Positions 1 to 10,469 of a stretch of 37,141 bases of DNA are shown here, piece by piece. The notes under the pieces are model-generated. The model worked only from the letters and a program-made list of their open reading frames with translations, searched no databases and was not told the DNA's origin. The position numbers and the translations under genes are program-made. Origin of the DNA: Chloroflexota bacterium (lineage in GTDB: Bacteria; Chloroflexota; Dehalococcoidia; SZUA-161); NCBI GenBank assembly GCA_021787935.1, contig JAJYLC010000015.1, forward strand, positions 1 to 37,141. The letters are read 5' to 3'. The number at the start of each line of letters is the position of its first letter. The stretch's first letter is position 1.

Positions 1-44
1 GTGCTTGAGCAAAGCATTCCTGACGAAAGCTTAGTTGTGTAATC

Positions 45-1829
45 ATGTGTGGCATAGTTGGTTACGTGGGAAAAAGACAGGCCCAACCGGTCCTGGTCAA
101 TTGTTTAAAGAGGCTGGAGTATCGCGGTTATGACTCCTGCGGCATCGCCTTGCTAGGGAAGAACCTGGAAATCTACAAGGACGCTATGAGAATTGAGTCC
201 CTGGAAAAATCATTGCGTCCCAACAGCAGTCACACCGGCATCGGGCATACCAGGTGGGCTACCCACGGCAAGCCTTCGCAGAAAAATGCTCACCCTCATA
301 CAGATTGTACTGGCAAAATAGCTGTAGTACACAACGGCGTGATTGAAAACTTCCTGCAACTCAGAGAGCAACTGACAAAGGAAGGGCACGTATTTAGCTC
401 CGATACAGATACCGAGGTCATACCACACCTCATCGAAAAATACTACCAGGGGAATCTGGAGCAAGCTGTGTCAAGAGCCATAGTTGACATAACTGGCTCA
501 TACGCCTTTGTCGCTATGCATGTTGACTGGCGGGGACTCGTAGTAGCTAGGAACGAGAGCCCATTGATCTTAGGCATAGGCGATAAGGAGTTTATCGTAG
601 CCTCCGATGTCCCTGCAGTGCTGGACTACACCGATAGGGTGATCTATCTCGAGGATGGGGATATCGGCGTTATCACCGAGAATGCTCTCAAGTGCACCAG
701 TAACGGGAAACAGGTCGAAAGGGCCGAACACAGGATACCCTGGAGCATGGAAGAAGCACAGAAAGCAGGTCACGAGCACTTCATGATTAAAGAGATCCAC
801 GAGCAGCCCAGGGTTATCCGAAATACCTACAAAGGATATATCTCAGCGCTTGAGCCGGTGGTAAATCTCGGCATATCGAAAAATGCCGACATTAGCGATA
901 TCCTCATCATAGCATGCGGCACCTCCTACTATGCCTCGCTGGTAGGGAAGCATGTTATTCAAAGCCTGTCACAGATACCGGTCAGGGTTGAGATAGCCTC
1001 TGAGTTCAATTACTCCGACACTGTATTGGGCAAAACATGGGTTATAGCTGTTACTCAGTCGGGGGAAACCGCTGATAGCTTGAGGGCACTGAAAAAGGCC
1101 AAGGAGTCGGGTTGCCGTACCTTGGTGATTACCAACGTGGTCGGGAGCACAGCCACACGCATCGCTGATGAAACACTTTACATAACGGCTGGTCCTGAGA
1201 TATGTGTAGCTGCCACCAAAAGTTTTATCGCTCAGCTTACAATGCTGTATTTGTTGGCTCTAGCATGGTCATCGGCAGGCGTCCGCTCCAGAGCGAGCTT
1301 GATTACCGAACTAAGACAATTGCCGAATAAGGTGCAGGAGTTGCTCGACAGAGAAGAGCAGATCACCGAACAAGCTAAGTATCTGGCGCGGTACGAAAAT
1401 GCGTTTTTCGTGGGCAGGGGAATCAACTTCCCCATTGCTCTTGAAGGAGCGCTGAAGTTGAAAGAGATCTCCTATATCCATGCCGAAGGCTACCCTGCAG
1501 GAGAACTCAAGCACGGCCCCTTCGCCCTGCTTACACCGGAGACGCCGGTGGTTGCCCTGACTGCCAGAGATAATACCTATGATACTCTGTTAGCGAATAT
1601 AAAAGAGATAAAAGCCAGGGAATCCCCGGTGATAGCTGTTGCCCAGGAAGGCGACGACGAGATAGAGAAATACGTTGACTTCTTGATCAGAGTACCCAGG
1701 GTTGAACCTGTCTTCTCGCCGGTGGTCAATGCTGTCGCCTTGCAACTGCTGGCCTACTACACCGCCCGAGAAAGAGGTTGCCCCATAGATACCCCGCGAA
1801 ACCTGGCCAAGAGTGTTACCGTAGAGTAA
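45..1829 (+). CDS. glmS: glutamine--fructose-6-phosphate aminotransferase (isomerizing)
   Basis: 594-aa ORF starting MCGIVGYVGKRQAQPVL (N-terminal Cys glutaminase), SIS-domain motifs (IACGTSYYASLVGK, TQSGETADSL), C-terminus PRNLAKSVTVE. Confidence 0.97.
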   Translation: MCGIVGYVGKRQAQPVLVNCLKRLEYRGYDSCGIALLGKNLEIYKDAMRIESLEKSLRPNSSHTGIGHTRWATHGKPSQKNAHPHTDCTGKIAVVHNGVIENFLQLREQLTKEGHVFSSDTDTEVIPHLIEKYYQGNLEQAVSRAIVDITGSYAFVAMHVDWRGLVVARNESPLILGIGDKEFIVASDVPAVLDYTDRVIYLEDGDIGVITENALKCTSNGKQVERAEHRIPWSMEEAQKAGHEHFMIKEIHEQPRVIRNTYKGYISALEPVVNLGISKNADISDILIIACGTSYYASLVGKHVIQSLSQIPVRVEIASEFNYSDTVLGKTWVIAVTQSGETADSLRALKKAKESGCRTLVITNVVGSTATRIADETLYITAGPEICVAATKSFIAQLTMLYLLALAWSSAGVRSRASLITELRQLPNKVQELLDREEQITEQAKYLARYENAFFVGRGINFPIALEGALKLKEISYIHAEGYPAGELKHGPFALLTPETPVVALTARDNTYDTLLANIKEIKARESPVIAVAQEGDDEIEKYVDFLIRVPRVEPVFSPVVNAVALQLLAYYTARERGCPIDTPRNLAKSVTVE

Positions 1830-1853
1830 CAGACGGGAAGAGAGGAGATAAAT

Positions 1854-2792
1854 TTGAAGATTCTGGTCACCGGAGGGGCGGGATTTATCGGTTCTAATCT
1901 GGTAGATGCATTAGTTGACCTTAATCACGATGTAGTAGTTGTTGATAACCTCTCCAGCGGCTTAAGTAGAAATCTGAACCCTAAAGCCAGATTCTACGAG
2001 ATTGACATTCGCGACAAGAAATTATCCAAAGTCTTCGAACAAGAAAAACCTGATATAGTCGATCATCATGCAGCTCAGATAGACGTTCGTAAATCTGGCG
2101 AAGACCCTATAGCAGATGCTGAAGCAAACATTTTGGGCAGCCTGAACGTAATCACTAACTGCGTTCGCTCTGGTGTCAAAAGGGTGGTCTATGCTTCCTC
2201 CGGCGGGGCTATCTATGGCGATCCCCAATACCTGCCTGCCGACGAGAACCACCCTATAAATCCCATATCGCAGTACGGTGTTTCAAAGCACACGGTGGAG
2301 CACTATCTCCATCTCTACAGCATTATCCATGGCCTGGAGTACATGGCTTTAAGGTATTCCAATGTCTACGGCCCGAGGCAAAATCCTTATGGAGAAGCAG
2401 GCGTAGTGGCCATCTTCGCCATCCAGATGCTCACCGGGAAACAACCTACCATCTTCGGTCCTGGAGATAAAACCAGGGATTATACGCATGTCTCGGACAT
2501 CGTGAAGGCCAATATTGTAGCTCTCGAAAAAGGTAAGAACACCATCTATAACATCGGCACCGGTGTTGAGACATCGGATCAGGAGATATTCGATACCATG
2601 GCCAGCGTGTTAGGATACAAAGGAAAGCCTATTTACGCCCCCGTCCGCAAGGGTGAGGTCTACCGCATATCGCTCGAATGCAGCAAAGCTCGCAAAGAGC
2701 TTGGCTGGAGACCCAGGCTTTCGCTTAAAGAAGGAGTAGCACAGACCGCAGAGTACTACAGAAAGCTGGCCAAGCAATCAGCCCCAAGATAG
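1854..2792 (+). CDS. NAD-dependent epimerase/dehydratase (UDP-glucose 4-epimerase-like)
   Basis: MKILVTGGAGFIGSNLVDAL Rossmann motif, YGVSK (YxxxK), RYSNVYGPRQ; TTG start after AGAGGAG. Confidence 0.92.
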   Translation: MKILVTGGAGFIGSNLVDALVDLNHDVVVVDNLSSGLSRNLNPKARFYEIDIRDKKLSKVFEQEKPDIVDHHAAQIDVRKSGEDPIADAEANILGSLNVITNCVRSGVKRVVYASSGGAIYGDPQYLPADENHPINPISQYGVSKHTVEHYLHLYSIIHGLEYMALRYSNVYGPRQNPYGEAGVVAIFAIQMLTGKQPTIFGPGDKTRDYTHVSDIVKANIVALEKGKNTIYNIGTGVETSDQEIFDTMASVLGYKGKPIYAPVRKGEVYRISLECSKARKELGWRPRLSLKEGVAQTAEYYRKLAKQSAPR

Positions 2793-2915
2793 CTAATTGC
2801 CTTCTCCTTCTGCATCATGCCTGACTGATACTGAGTAACTTGTGACTGCGCATATCCTAAGTTAAAATGGGTTTGATAGAACCATATCCAGAGTGGAAGA
2901 TGTCAGGGAACTGAG

Positions 2916-4076
2916 ATGCGAGAGGCTGTGATAGTAGATGCAGTGCGGACTCCCATAGCCAAAGCACACCCGGAGAAGGGGTGGTTCAAGGATATTCGTT
3001 CCGATGAGCTCGGCATCGTAGTAATCCGAGCGCTCCTTAAGAGAACGAAGATTGATCCTGAGCTCATAGAGGATGTAATTCTAGGCTGCGCTACCCAGAC
3101 AGGCGAGCAGGCGATGAACATCGCGCGATACATCTCGATTATGGCTGGCCTGCCTTTTGGGGCAGCCGCTCAGACTATAAATCGCCAGTGCGCCTCTAGC
3201 ATGACGGCAGTCCACAGCGTCGCTCAGGCCATAATGGCAGGTTACGGAGATGTCTTCATCGCAAGCGGTATCGAGCACATGACCCATCTACCTGAGGGGG
3301 CAGGGGCAGACCTGAACCCGAAGCGTTTCGAGTTCATCGAGCGCAGTTCATCGTCGATGGGTTTGACTGCCGAGAACCTGGCGGAGATATACAACGTAAG
3401 CCGGGAGGAGCAAGAGAAATACGCCCTCGGAAGCCATCAGAAGGCCATAGCCGCTCAGAAAGAAGGCAAGTTCAGGGACGAGATTGTGCCGGTAGAAATA
3501 CATTTAAAGAACGGCGTCAAGAAGCTAATAGATAGAGACCAGAACCCCAGGTCTTATACCACTCTCGATATCATGGCTGCCCTTGAGCCTATTACCAGAC
3601 CAGGCGGCACCATTACGGTGGCAACCGCTTCAGCAGCAAGCGACGGTGCAGTTGCAATACTGTTGATGTCGGCAGAGAAAGCGAAAGAACTCAAAATAGA
3701 ACCCAAGGCGAAGGTACTATCCATGGCTGTGGCCGGAGTCGACCCCAGGCTGATGGGGCTCGGCATCATCCCGGCAACGAAGAAAGCTCTGGAGAGAGCA
3801 AAGCTAACCATATCTGATATTGATATAGCAGAGATAAATGAAGCCTTCGCGGTGGTAGCTATGGTCGCGATTCGAGAACTGGGAATCGACGAGACTAAGG
3901 TAAATCCCAACGGCGGAGCAGTCGCCCTGGGTCATCCCATGGGATGCAGCGGTGCCAGGCTGGTTACTACACTGACTCATGAGATGGTGCGACGCCGGGC
4001 AAAATATGGTTTGGCAGCGATGTGCGTAGGGATGGGACAGGGGGCAGCAACCATTCTGGAGAGATTAGATTGGTAA
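2916..4076 (+). CDS. acetyl-CoA acetyltransferase (thiolase family)
   Basis: 386-aa ORF; NRQCASSMTAV active-site Cys, NEAFAVV, NPNGGAVALGHPMGCSGAR. Confidence 0.94.
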   Translation: MREAVIVDAVRTPIAKAHPEKGWFKDIRSDELGIVVIRALLKRTKIDPELIEDVILGCATQTGEQAMNIARYISIMAGLPFGAAAQTINRQCASSMTAVHSVAQAIMAGYGDVFIASGIEHMTHLPEGAGADLNPKRFEFIERSSSSMGLTAENLAEIYNVSREEQEKYALGSHQKAIAAQKEGKFRDEIVPVEIHLKNGVKKLIDRDQNPRSYTTLDIMAALEPITRPGGTITVATASAASDGAVAILLMSAEKAKELKIEPKAKVLSMAVAGVDPRLMGLGIIPATKKALERAKLTISDIDIAEINEAFAVVAMVAIRELGIDETKVNPNGGAVALGHPMGCSGARLVTTLTHEMVRRRAKYGLAAMCVGMGQGAATILERLDW

Positions 4077-4141
4077 ACTGCGTTTGAACGGAAAATATAT
4101 GGCAAATCATCAGGACTTCGATGCGCAGTTTCCCAATTTCT

Positions 4142-6091
4142 CTAATTTTTCGATGCAGACCCGCTCGTTTCCTGTGTTGTTGATTTCTTTAATGTCTGGT
4201 CGCCCTTCTCCGATAGAGGCTCAGTAAACGCTGCCTCCAGTTCTGGTCCCTCCAGGGTCTCTGTGACCAGCAGTTTTTCGGCAATATGGATAAGACGCGG
4301 CTTATTTTCATGCAGTACCTTGGTAGCGACCTGGTGCGCGCTCTCGGTGATACTGTGTACCTCTTCGTCGATTTGTTTCGCGATCTCTTCACTATAGTCT
4401 TTCTCTTCAGCTGGCCCAAGACCAAGATACGAAGATGTCGGCTGGCGTCCGAAAGTCCTGAGCCCCAGTTTCTCGCTCATGCCGTAGTCGGTCACCATCC
4501 TGCGCGCTATTTCTGTTGCCTGCCTAATATCGCTATGAGGACCGGTTGATACCTCGCCGAACATCATCTTCTCAGCGGCATGTCCTGCCATCAACACCGC
4601 CAGGGTATCTTTGAACTGAGAGGCTGTCATGAAATAACGGTCTTCTGTCAGAAGCCGTGTGTAGCCCCCCATAGTGCCACGTGCAACAATAGAGATCTTG
4701 TGCACGGGGTCTACGTTGGCCAACATACGCGCAACGAGGGCATGCCCTGCTTCATGGTAAGCAGTGGTCTCCCGATCTCGGGGATTGACCCTCAGGCTTT
4801 TCCTCTCAGGTCCCGCGATAACACGGTCAATCGATTCCTCAAGCTCCTCCATGCCAATAGATGACTTATTCCGTCTGACCGCCAGGATAGCGGCTTCGTT
4901 TACTAGGTTAGCAAGGTCGGCTCCACTGAAGCCGTGCGTTTCCTTGGCAATTGTTGCCAAATCAACAGATTCATCCAGCTTCTTGCCCTTCGCATGAATC
5001 CCGAGGATTGCGCCTCGTTCTGCAGTATTGGGACGGTCGAGCGTAACACGCCTGTCGAAGCGGCCGGGCCGCAAGAGCGCAGGGTCGAGAACATCTACCC
5101 GGTTGGTAGCAGCTAGGACGACCACGCCGATGTTGGGGTCAAAGCCGTCCATCTCAACCAGAATCTGGTTAAGCGTCTGCTCCCTTTCTTCGTGGCTTCC
5201 CGGTATGGCACCTGAACGCAGGCGGCCCACAGCGTCTATCTCGTCAATAAAGATTATGGCTGGAGAATTGCGCTTGGCCTGGTCAAACAGGTCACGTACC
5301 CTGGCGGCACCTACGCCAACAAACATCTCAACAAATTCGCTGCCACTTACCGAGAAGAATGGGGCGTTGGCTTCGCCGGCCACCGCCCGCGCTAACAGGG
5401 TCTTTCCAGTCCCCGGCGGTCCGACTAGAAGTACGCCTTTGGGTATGGTTGCCCCAATGTCTTGAAACTTGTGGCGGTTCCTCAGGAACTCAACCACCTC
5501 CCTGAGGTCCTCTTTAGCCTCTTCAGCGCCGGCAACGTCTGCAAAGGTTACCAGAGGCCTATCTCCTGAAATCAGCCGCGCCTTGCTGCGCCCAAAACTA
5601 AGTGCCTGATTTTGCGCAGAGCGTCCAGCCCGCATTAAGAACCAGATCAGGCCAACAAAGAGCAGGAGCGGGATGATTACGATTAATATATTACCAACAC
5701 TCGAGCCACTGCTGGCTGCATTGGTGGAATAATCAGCAGGAAGCACAAAGCCCATTGTTTGCAGGTCAGCTATATTGAGAGAGTCTATATTCGTTGTTAG
5801 TAAGTCGCCATCCTTGACTTGAACTGTGTTGCCGTTCGTATCAGTTATTGAAAGTGGAGCACCAGCCACAGCCGCCTTTATCGTCATCGAACCACTACTG
5901 GTATTAACCACAACATTTTGTATATTGCCAGATTTCGATAAAGCAATCGCTTCGCTGAGGTTAATAGTGATCTGGCTGCTAGTGGTCGGTACACAACCGG
6001 ACAGCAATATCCCAAGTATCGCCGCCGCTGCGATCAGCAGAAGAAGTGTGCGCAACTTTGCTTTTCTAAATTTTTCAGGCTTGCTATTCAT
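4142..6091 (-). CDS. ftsH: ATP-dependent zinc metalloprotease FtsH
   Basis: 649-aa ORF; N-terminal TM segments, Walker [12 protein letters not shown] region, HEAGH zinc motif. Confidence 0.97.
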   Translation of the reverse strand: MNSKPEKFRKAKLRTLLLLIAAAAILGILLSGCVPTTSSQITINLSEAIALSKSGNIQNVVVNTSSGSMTIKAAVAGAPLSITDTNGNTVQVKDGDLLTTNIDSLNIADLQTMGFVLPADYSTNAASSGSSVGNILIVIIPLLLFVGLIWFLMRAGRSAQNQALSFGRSKARLISGDRPLVTFADVAGAEEAKEDLREVVEFLRNRHKFQDIGATIPKGVLLVGPPGTGKTLLARAVAGEANAPFFSVSGSEFVEMFVGVGAARVRDLFDQAKRNSPAIIFIDEIDAVGRLRSGAIPGSHEEREQTLNQILVEMDGFDPNIGVVVLAATNRVDVLDPALLRPGRFDRRVTLDRPNTAERGAILGIHAKGKKLDESVDLATIAKETHGFSGADLANLVNEAAILAVRRNKSSIGMEELEESIDRVIAGPERKSLRVNPRDRETTAYHEAGHALVARMLANVDPVHKISIVARGTMGGYTRLLTEDRYFMTASQFKDTLAVLMAGHAAEKMMFGEVSTGPHSDIRQATEIARRMVTDYGMSEKLGLRTFGRQPTSSYLGLGPAEEKDYSEEIAKQIDEEVHSITESAHQVATKVLHENKPRLIHIAEKLLVTETLEGPELEAAFTEPLSEKGDQTLKKSTTQETSGSASKN

Positions 6092-6357
6092 CTTGTCGCT
6101 TGCATACTAGGTAACCTGTTATCTCGTTACAGGTGTTCCAACACAAGGAAATCATAAAGCTATGCTCATATTAATACGCTGGCAATAAGAAGTCATAAAA
6201 TTGATAGCAAAAATGTAAAGAAATTATCACATTTCCAAAGGCTCCCATTAGAACCATAGCAGTAACTCCAACGCTTTGTCAATGGCCGAACTCGACGAAA
6301 TCTTCCTTGACCCTATGCCCTGTTTGCGCTAGACTGTTCATGCACTATGAGTAGATG

Positions 6358-6432
6358 GGGCCCGTAGCTCAGCGGCAGAGCGGTCGGCTCATAACCGATT
6401 GGTCGTTGGTTCGAATCCAGCCGGGCCCACCA
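6358..6432 (+). tRNA. tRNA-Met/Ile2 (CAT anticodon), CCA encoded
   Basis: Cloverleaf: acceptor GGGCCCG/CGGGCCC, anticodon loop CTCATAA closed by GTCGG/CCGAT, T-loop TTCGAAT, 3' ACCA. Confidence 0.93.
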
Positions 6433-6593
6433 TGCTGTACAATATCCATGTACCTCAATTATAATCCAAGTTGTGCCGGGTATTTGTTTTAGGCGATTTT
6501 GTAGTAATACTGACATCTGTGCACTCTCGCCGTCATTAAACAAAATCTGATTGTGCGCTTCTTTAGTCATTTTCGGCATATGGAGGTGAACTG

Positions 6594-7022
6594 ATGGGAA
6601 TAGAGGAGAACAAGGCCCTGGTGCAGCGCTTTTTTGATGAGGTCAACAGCCATCGTCTTGATAAGGCGGCCGAGTTTTTTGCCCCAGACTATATAGACCA
6701 CTACGGATCAGCGGATACCCCTCCAACACGAGGCAGTGCGACTTTCAAACAGCTCTATGGTGGGCTACTCAAAGCTTTCCCTGATCTGCATCAGACGCTC
6801 GAAGACCAAGTCGCGGAAGGGGACAAGGTGGTCAGCCGTAAGACCTATCGGGGCACACACCGAGGACAGTTCATGGGTATCGCCCCTACGGGCAAGGCAA
6901 TAGCGGTCCTGGCAATAGATATTTTCCGCATCGCGAACGGGAAGTTGGAGGAGCACTGGGGCCTGGGGGATCTTCTCGGTGCGGTGCAACAACTCGGGGC
7001 TGCGCCTGGTCCAGGCAGGTAG
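6594..7022 (+). CDS. ester cyclase / SnoaL-like polyketide cyclase family protein
   Basis: 142-aa ORF; NKALVQRFFDEVNSHRLDKAAEFFAPDYIDH ... GKAIAVLAIDIFRIANGKLEEHWGLGD is typical of the SnoaL-like family; upstream GGAGGTGA. Confidence 0.9.
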   Translation: MGIEENKALVQRFFDEVNSHRLDKAAEFFAPDYIDHYGSADTPPTRGSATFKQLYGGLLKAFPDLHQTLEDQVAEGDKVVSRKTYRGTHRGQFMGIAPTGKAIAVLAIDIFRIANGKLEEHWGLGDLLGAVQQLGAAPGPGR

Positions 7023-7316
7023 AAACTCCTTAGGTTAGCCCTTTCTGGTTCAGTCTGGTAATGGAGAGAATGTTTGAATGATCCGGCCAGATATTGGGAT
7101 GAATATTCCGCGGATAATATAACTTGGCCAGAAATTGGTTGGCTCAGTGGGCGGTTGTGGGAGGCAGGATCCGAAACCTCTCGTTAGCTTGCAGATTTCT
7201 AATTTCGGATGACGAATTGCTGGATCCAAAGAACCGTCTTTTAACCGATTCGAGCATGCCTTCAGAGGTCTCTATAATAAGCAGCCAAATGTAAGTCCCC
7301 CAGCTTATAGCTGTGT

Positions 7317-7568
7317 TCATTTAGATTCCTTCGTATTCTTTTTTTGCTCATCTGATGGGACAATCAGCGGCGGGATAGTCAGAGGCCGAGCGGAGTCGGT
7401 TAAAGGTTGAGATGGCGGCACATCGTGTTCGCTCCGTAGATATTCGCCCATCATTATGAGCACGCACAGCGGTGTATTAGGGCATCTGTCGCTGCAGTAT
7501 CGGCAATATCGCTCTGACATCTGTCCCAGGCAGCCAGGCTTTTTTATCTGTTGCATCATTTCGGCCAC
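7317..7568 (-). CDS. small Cys-rich hypothetical protein
   Basis: 83-aa ORF with CxxxxxxxxCxxCxxxCxxxxxC pattern; no recognised family. Confidence 0.35.
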   Translation of the reverse strand: MAEMMQQIKKPGCLGQMSERYCRYCSDRCPNTPLCVLIMMGEYLRSEHDVPPSQPLTDSARPLTIPPLIVPSDEQKKNTKESK

Positions 7569-7789
7569 TTCTTTTCTGTCCGTTTTTTGATCAACCCTTT
7601 ATTGGACTAACGGACTATAAGAATTAATGAAATAAATTCGAATAAAATCTAAAGTCCGTATTTATTATTTCGCAACGAGGGACTTTTTACCACTTTTTTT
7701 GCATTTTGTCAAGCCCTTTCGAGCACAAAAGTCCGCTTTTAAGTGGTTTCAAGTCATGAGATTTGAGGAGGGAAAACAGGTACAAAAAG

Positions 7790-7863
7790 TCGGGGAGACA
7801 GGATTTGAACCTGCGACCCCTTGCACCCCATGCAAGTGCGCTACCAGGCTGCGCCACTCCCCG
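7790..7863 (-). tRNA. tRNA-Pro (GGG anticodon)
   Basis: Reverse complement CGGGGAGTGGCGCAGCCTGGTAGCGCACTTGCATGGGGTGCAAGGGGTCGCAGGTTCAAATCCTGTCTCCCCGA; anticodon loop ATGGGGT; CCA not encoded. Confidence 0.93.
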
Positions 7864-7957
7864 GTTTCGTTCACTTATTAACTTTTGACAGGAGCTATTA
7901 CAACTTTATTAAATATAAGCATGTCGTAACTTTTTGTCAAACGGAAGAACATATCGA

Positions 7958-7985
7958 GTAGTGGCGTTCAATTGAACGCCACTAC
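7958..7985. repeat. 28-nt perfect palindrome (REP-like hairpin)
   Basis: GTAGTGGCGTTCAATTGAACGCCACTAC is identical to its reverse complement; lies between tRNA-Pro and the 3' end of the DUF429 gene. Confidence 0.85.
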
Positions 7986-7994
7986 AATCAGGGT

Positions 7995-8657
7995 CTAATC
8001 TGTTCTAAAACTGGCGGGGTCCTTTTTCAAAGGTATCACAATATAGCCACCAGCACTATCTCCGATGCACTCGGCGTTTCCGTGGACTAAAAGATATGCG
8101 GTATAGGCGGCAATAATTGCGTCGTATTCGTCGTGCTTCAAATTATCATACTCTTCAATATTAGGGATTTTTTCAATAAACTGCTCTCTAAGGAAGCTAC
8201 GTCCGGCTGCCTTTCTTTTATCGGGTATCTTGCCTTGCGGAGCTCTATCTTTCCAAAGTCTCATTTTGCTTGCATGTGGATATACTTCTATTACGTTATG
8301 GCCGCGAGATTCAAGCTCACCTTTCAACCTTATGGCTCGTTCAATCATGTCTTTGATAAAGGTGCGTTTGGTTGTGAAATAGATGTTAATTCCCTCTTGC
8401 CTGAGGATACTTTCGCACGCTCTATGTGGAGGATCTGGGCATGAACATTCTTTATTGAAACAGTGCAAGTCCAATGGTTTCTGGAGTGGGGCATCTATAG
8501 CTACCAGTTTCGGACGGTCATGTTCGACGGTAGCGATGATTTCCGAATCGGTGCTCAAAGATTTTAAGGAATGAACCCTCAAATCGTCTCCCAGCAAAGC
8601 ATAAGCGCTTGATTTCTTGGGAGAAGAAGTGAGGTCGATTCCGGCGAAGGTGAGCAC
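7995..8657 (-). CDS. DUF429 domain-containing protein
   Basis: 220-aa ORF; MLTFAGIDLTSSPKKSSAYALL ... LVAIDAPL ... EVYPHASKMRLW ... HDEYDAIIAAYTAYL resembles DUF429 (RNase H-like predicted nuclease). Confidence 0.8.
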   Translation of the reverse strand: MLTFAGIDLTSSPKKSSAYALLGDDLRVHSLKSLSTDSEIIATVEHDRPKLVAIDAPLQKPLDLHCFNKECSCPDPPHRACESILRQEGINIYFTTKRTFIKDMIERAIRLKGELESRGHNVIEVYPHASKMRLWKDRAPQGKIPDKRKAAGRSFLREQFIEKIPNIEEYDNLKHDEYDAIIAAYTAYLLVHGNAECIGDSAGGYIVIPLKKDPASFRTD

Positions 8658-8658
8658 T

Positions 8659-10059
8659 CTAGCTCACCCTTCTGGTTATCTCCCGGGCCGCTACTACCCC
8701 GGAAGCAGCAGCTTGAATCAGCCCCCGGCTGACGCCTGCGCCATCGCCTATGGCGAACATGTTTGGTATCTCGGTCTCCAGATTCTCTGTCAGTTCGAGC
8801 CGTGATGAATAAAACTTGACCTCGATGCCGTAGAGCAGGGTATCGGGAGAGGCTACACCCGGTGCCAGTTTATCCATTGTGTTGAGCATCTCGTTGATTC
8901 CCTTTAAGAAGCGATAGGGGAGAACATAGCCGAGGTCGCCAGGAGTGGCACTCTTCAGGGTGGGTTTAACTGAGCCCTCTTCGATGGAACTAGCAGTAGA
9001 AATGCGTCCCTGGCTGAGGTCACCCCACGTTTGCACAATCACTCCTCCGCTTATGATGTTGGCAATGCGGGCCAGATACTTACCGTAGGCAATGGGCTCG
9101 CGGAAGGGTGGAGAGAAGGTCGCGCTGACCAGGAGTGCGAAGTTAGTATTCCCTGTCTTGCGGTGAGCATAGCTGTGCCCATTCACTGTTATCACCGGGT
9201 TGAGGCCGCCCGTGGTCTCCATAGTGACCTCCCCAGCAGGGCACATGCAGAAGGTCCTAATGCGGTCACCGAAAGTGGGCGAATAGTACTCTAGCTTAAT
9301 CTCCCACAGGTTATCGGTCAGTTCCTGCAGCACTGTCATGGGCACCTCTACCCTTACTCCAACGTCGATAGGGTTGTTATGGAGGGTGAGCCCGAGCCTG
9401 GCCGCCTCTTTAAGCAGCCAATCGGCTCCCTCCCTGCCCGGGGCGATGATCAGATAGCGTGATTCTATTTTCTGCCCGTCGTCCGTTTGGATGCCTTTGA
9501 TTCTCCCGTTTTGTCGGATCAAGGAGATAGCGGCGGTATCGGTCTGGCTCTCGATCCGGTCAGACAGGAACTTATGCATATCCCGCAGTACTTCGCGGCA
9601 TTTCTCCGTGCCCATGTGGCGTATAGGCGCAGGAATCAGCCTCAGGCCGACTTTCTTAGCTTTTTGACTAAGCCGCTCCACCTCGGTACCAGTACCATAG
9701 ACTTCGTTCGACGCGCCGAACTTGAGATATATATCGTCGACATAGTGGATCAAGTCGGTTGCCTTCGCGGGCCCTAGATAGGTTTCGAGCTGACCTCCCA
9801 CCTGCGGAGAAAGAGTCAGCTTGCCGTCGCTGAAAGCGCCGGCGCCGCCCCATCCGCTGACCAGATCGCACGGTGAGCAGGGAGGGCAGCTTCGGTTCTT
9901 GCCGATAATAGGACATCGGCGAAAATGGAGGTCTCTCCCTTTCTCCAGAAGCAGAATGCTGAGGCTGGTTGACTGGCTTAATTCCAGGGCAGCGAAGATG
10001 CCCGCAGGCCCGCCGCCGACGATAATAACGTCGTATTTGCTTTGCATCTCTTTTCCCAA
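8659..10059 (-). CDS. FAD-dependent oxidoreductase (COG2509-like)
   Basis: 466-aa ORF; YDVIIVGGGPAGIFAALEL, CPPCSPCDLVSGWGGAGAFSDGKLTLS, FAIGDGAGVSRGLIQAAASG. Confidence 0.88.
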   Translation of the reverse strand: MGKEMQSKYDVIIVGGGPAGIFAALELSQSTSLSILLLEKGRDLHFRRCPIIGKNRSCPPCSPCDLVSGWGGAGAFSDGKLTLSPQVGGQLETYLGPAKATDLIHYVDDIYLKFGASNEVYGTGTEVERLSQKAKKVGLRLIPAPIRHMGTEKCREVLRDMHKFLSDRIESQTDTAAISLIRQNGRIKGIQTDDGQKIESRYLIIAPGREGADWLLKEAARLGLTLHNNPIDVGVRVEVPMTVLQELTDNLWEIKLEYYSPTFGDRIRTFCMCPAGEVTMETTGGLNPVITVNGHSYAHRKTGNTNFALLVSATFSPPFREPIAYGKYLARIANIISGGVIVQTWGDLSQGRISTASSIEEGSVKPTLKSATPGDLGYVLPYRFLKGINEMLNTMDKLAPGVASPDTLLYGIEVKFYSSRLELTENLETEIPNMFAIGDGAGVSRGLIQAAASGVVAAREITRRVS

Positions 10060-10177
10060 AACCCGATTGTATCCACATACCTATACCTTGTCAAACTGGC
10101 GAGCTTCGGGTTATTCCTGTGTGAGCAAATTGACTTGCTGTCTCGTACGGTGATAGAATTAGATAGGAGGGGTTGGG

Positions 10178-10411
10178 ATGCCCATTTATGAATATTGCTG
10201 TCCTAAATGCGGGTTTAAGTTTGAGCTGCTTCGTCCTATGAGCAAGGCCAACGAGGATGCGCCCTGCCCGACCTGCAAAAACGGTGCGAAGCGGGCAGTC
10301 TCATCGTTTGCCGCCTTTTCCAAGAGTTCCAGCGGAAGCTCTGCTCCTGTAGCTGGGGCCGGTGGTGGCTGCAACGGTTGCACTTCCAGCAGTTGTTCTA
10401 CCTGCCACTAG
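10178..10411 (+). CDS. FmdB family zinc-ribbon protein
   Basis: MPIYEYCCPKCGFKFELLRPMSK ... CPTCKNGAKRAVSSFAAF; GGAGGGG Shine-Dalgarno. Confidence 0.92.
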   Translation: MPIYEYCCPKCGFKFELLRPMSKANEDAPCPTCKNGAKRAVSSFAAFSKSSSGSSAPVAGAGGGCNGCTSSSCSTCH

Positions 10412-10435
10412 AGTTTAGATTGTAATTATGTTTTT

Positions 10436-10464
10436 AGGGGGTCCACTTGTAGCGGATGCCCCTT
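10436..10464. terminator. possible bidirectional terminator between convergent genes
   Basis: Imperfect GGGGxxCC...GGxxxCCCC hairpin flanked by TTTTTA and CTTTCT between FmdB and the convergent DUF1461-like gene. Confidence 0.35.
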
Positions 10465-10469
10465 TCTAT

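Noticed and set aside
1-44. Possible glmS ribozyme upstream of glmS
   Set aside because: Only 44 nt of upstream sequence is present; the ribozyme core cannot be seen or tested.
4075-4131. AAACTGCG ... CGCAGTTT arms between the thiolase and ftsH genes
   Set aside because: 8-nt arms separated by ~40 nt; too weak to call a bidirectional terminator.
4286-6110. Several plus-strand ORFs opposite ftsH
   Set aside because: Shadow ORFs of a highly conserved gene on the other strand, without ribosome-binding sites or recognisable domains.
6313-6579. 88-aa minus ORF containing WWARLDSNQRPIGYEPTALPLSYGP
   Set aside because: Translation of the antisense of tRNA-Met at 6358-6432; a classic spurious ORF.
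7699-7881. 60-aa plus ORF containing [24 protein letters not shown]
   Set aside because: Antisense translation of tRNA-Pro(GGG).
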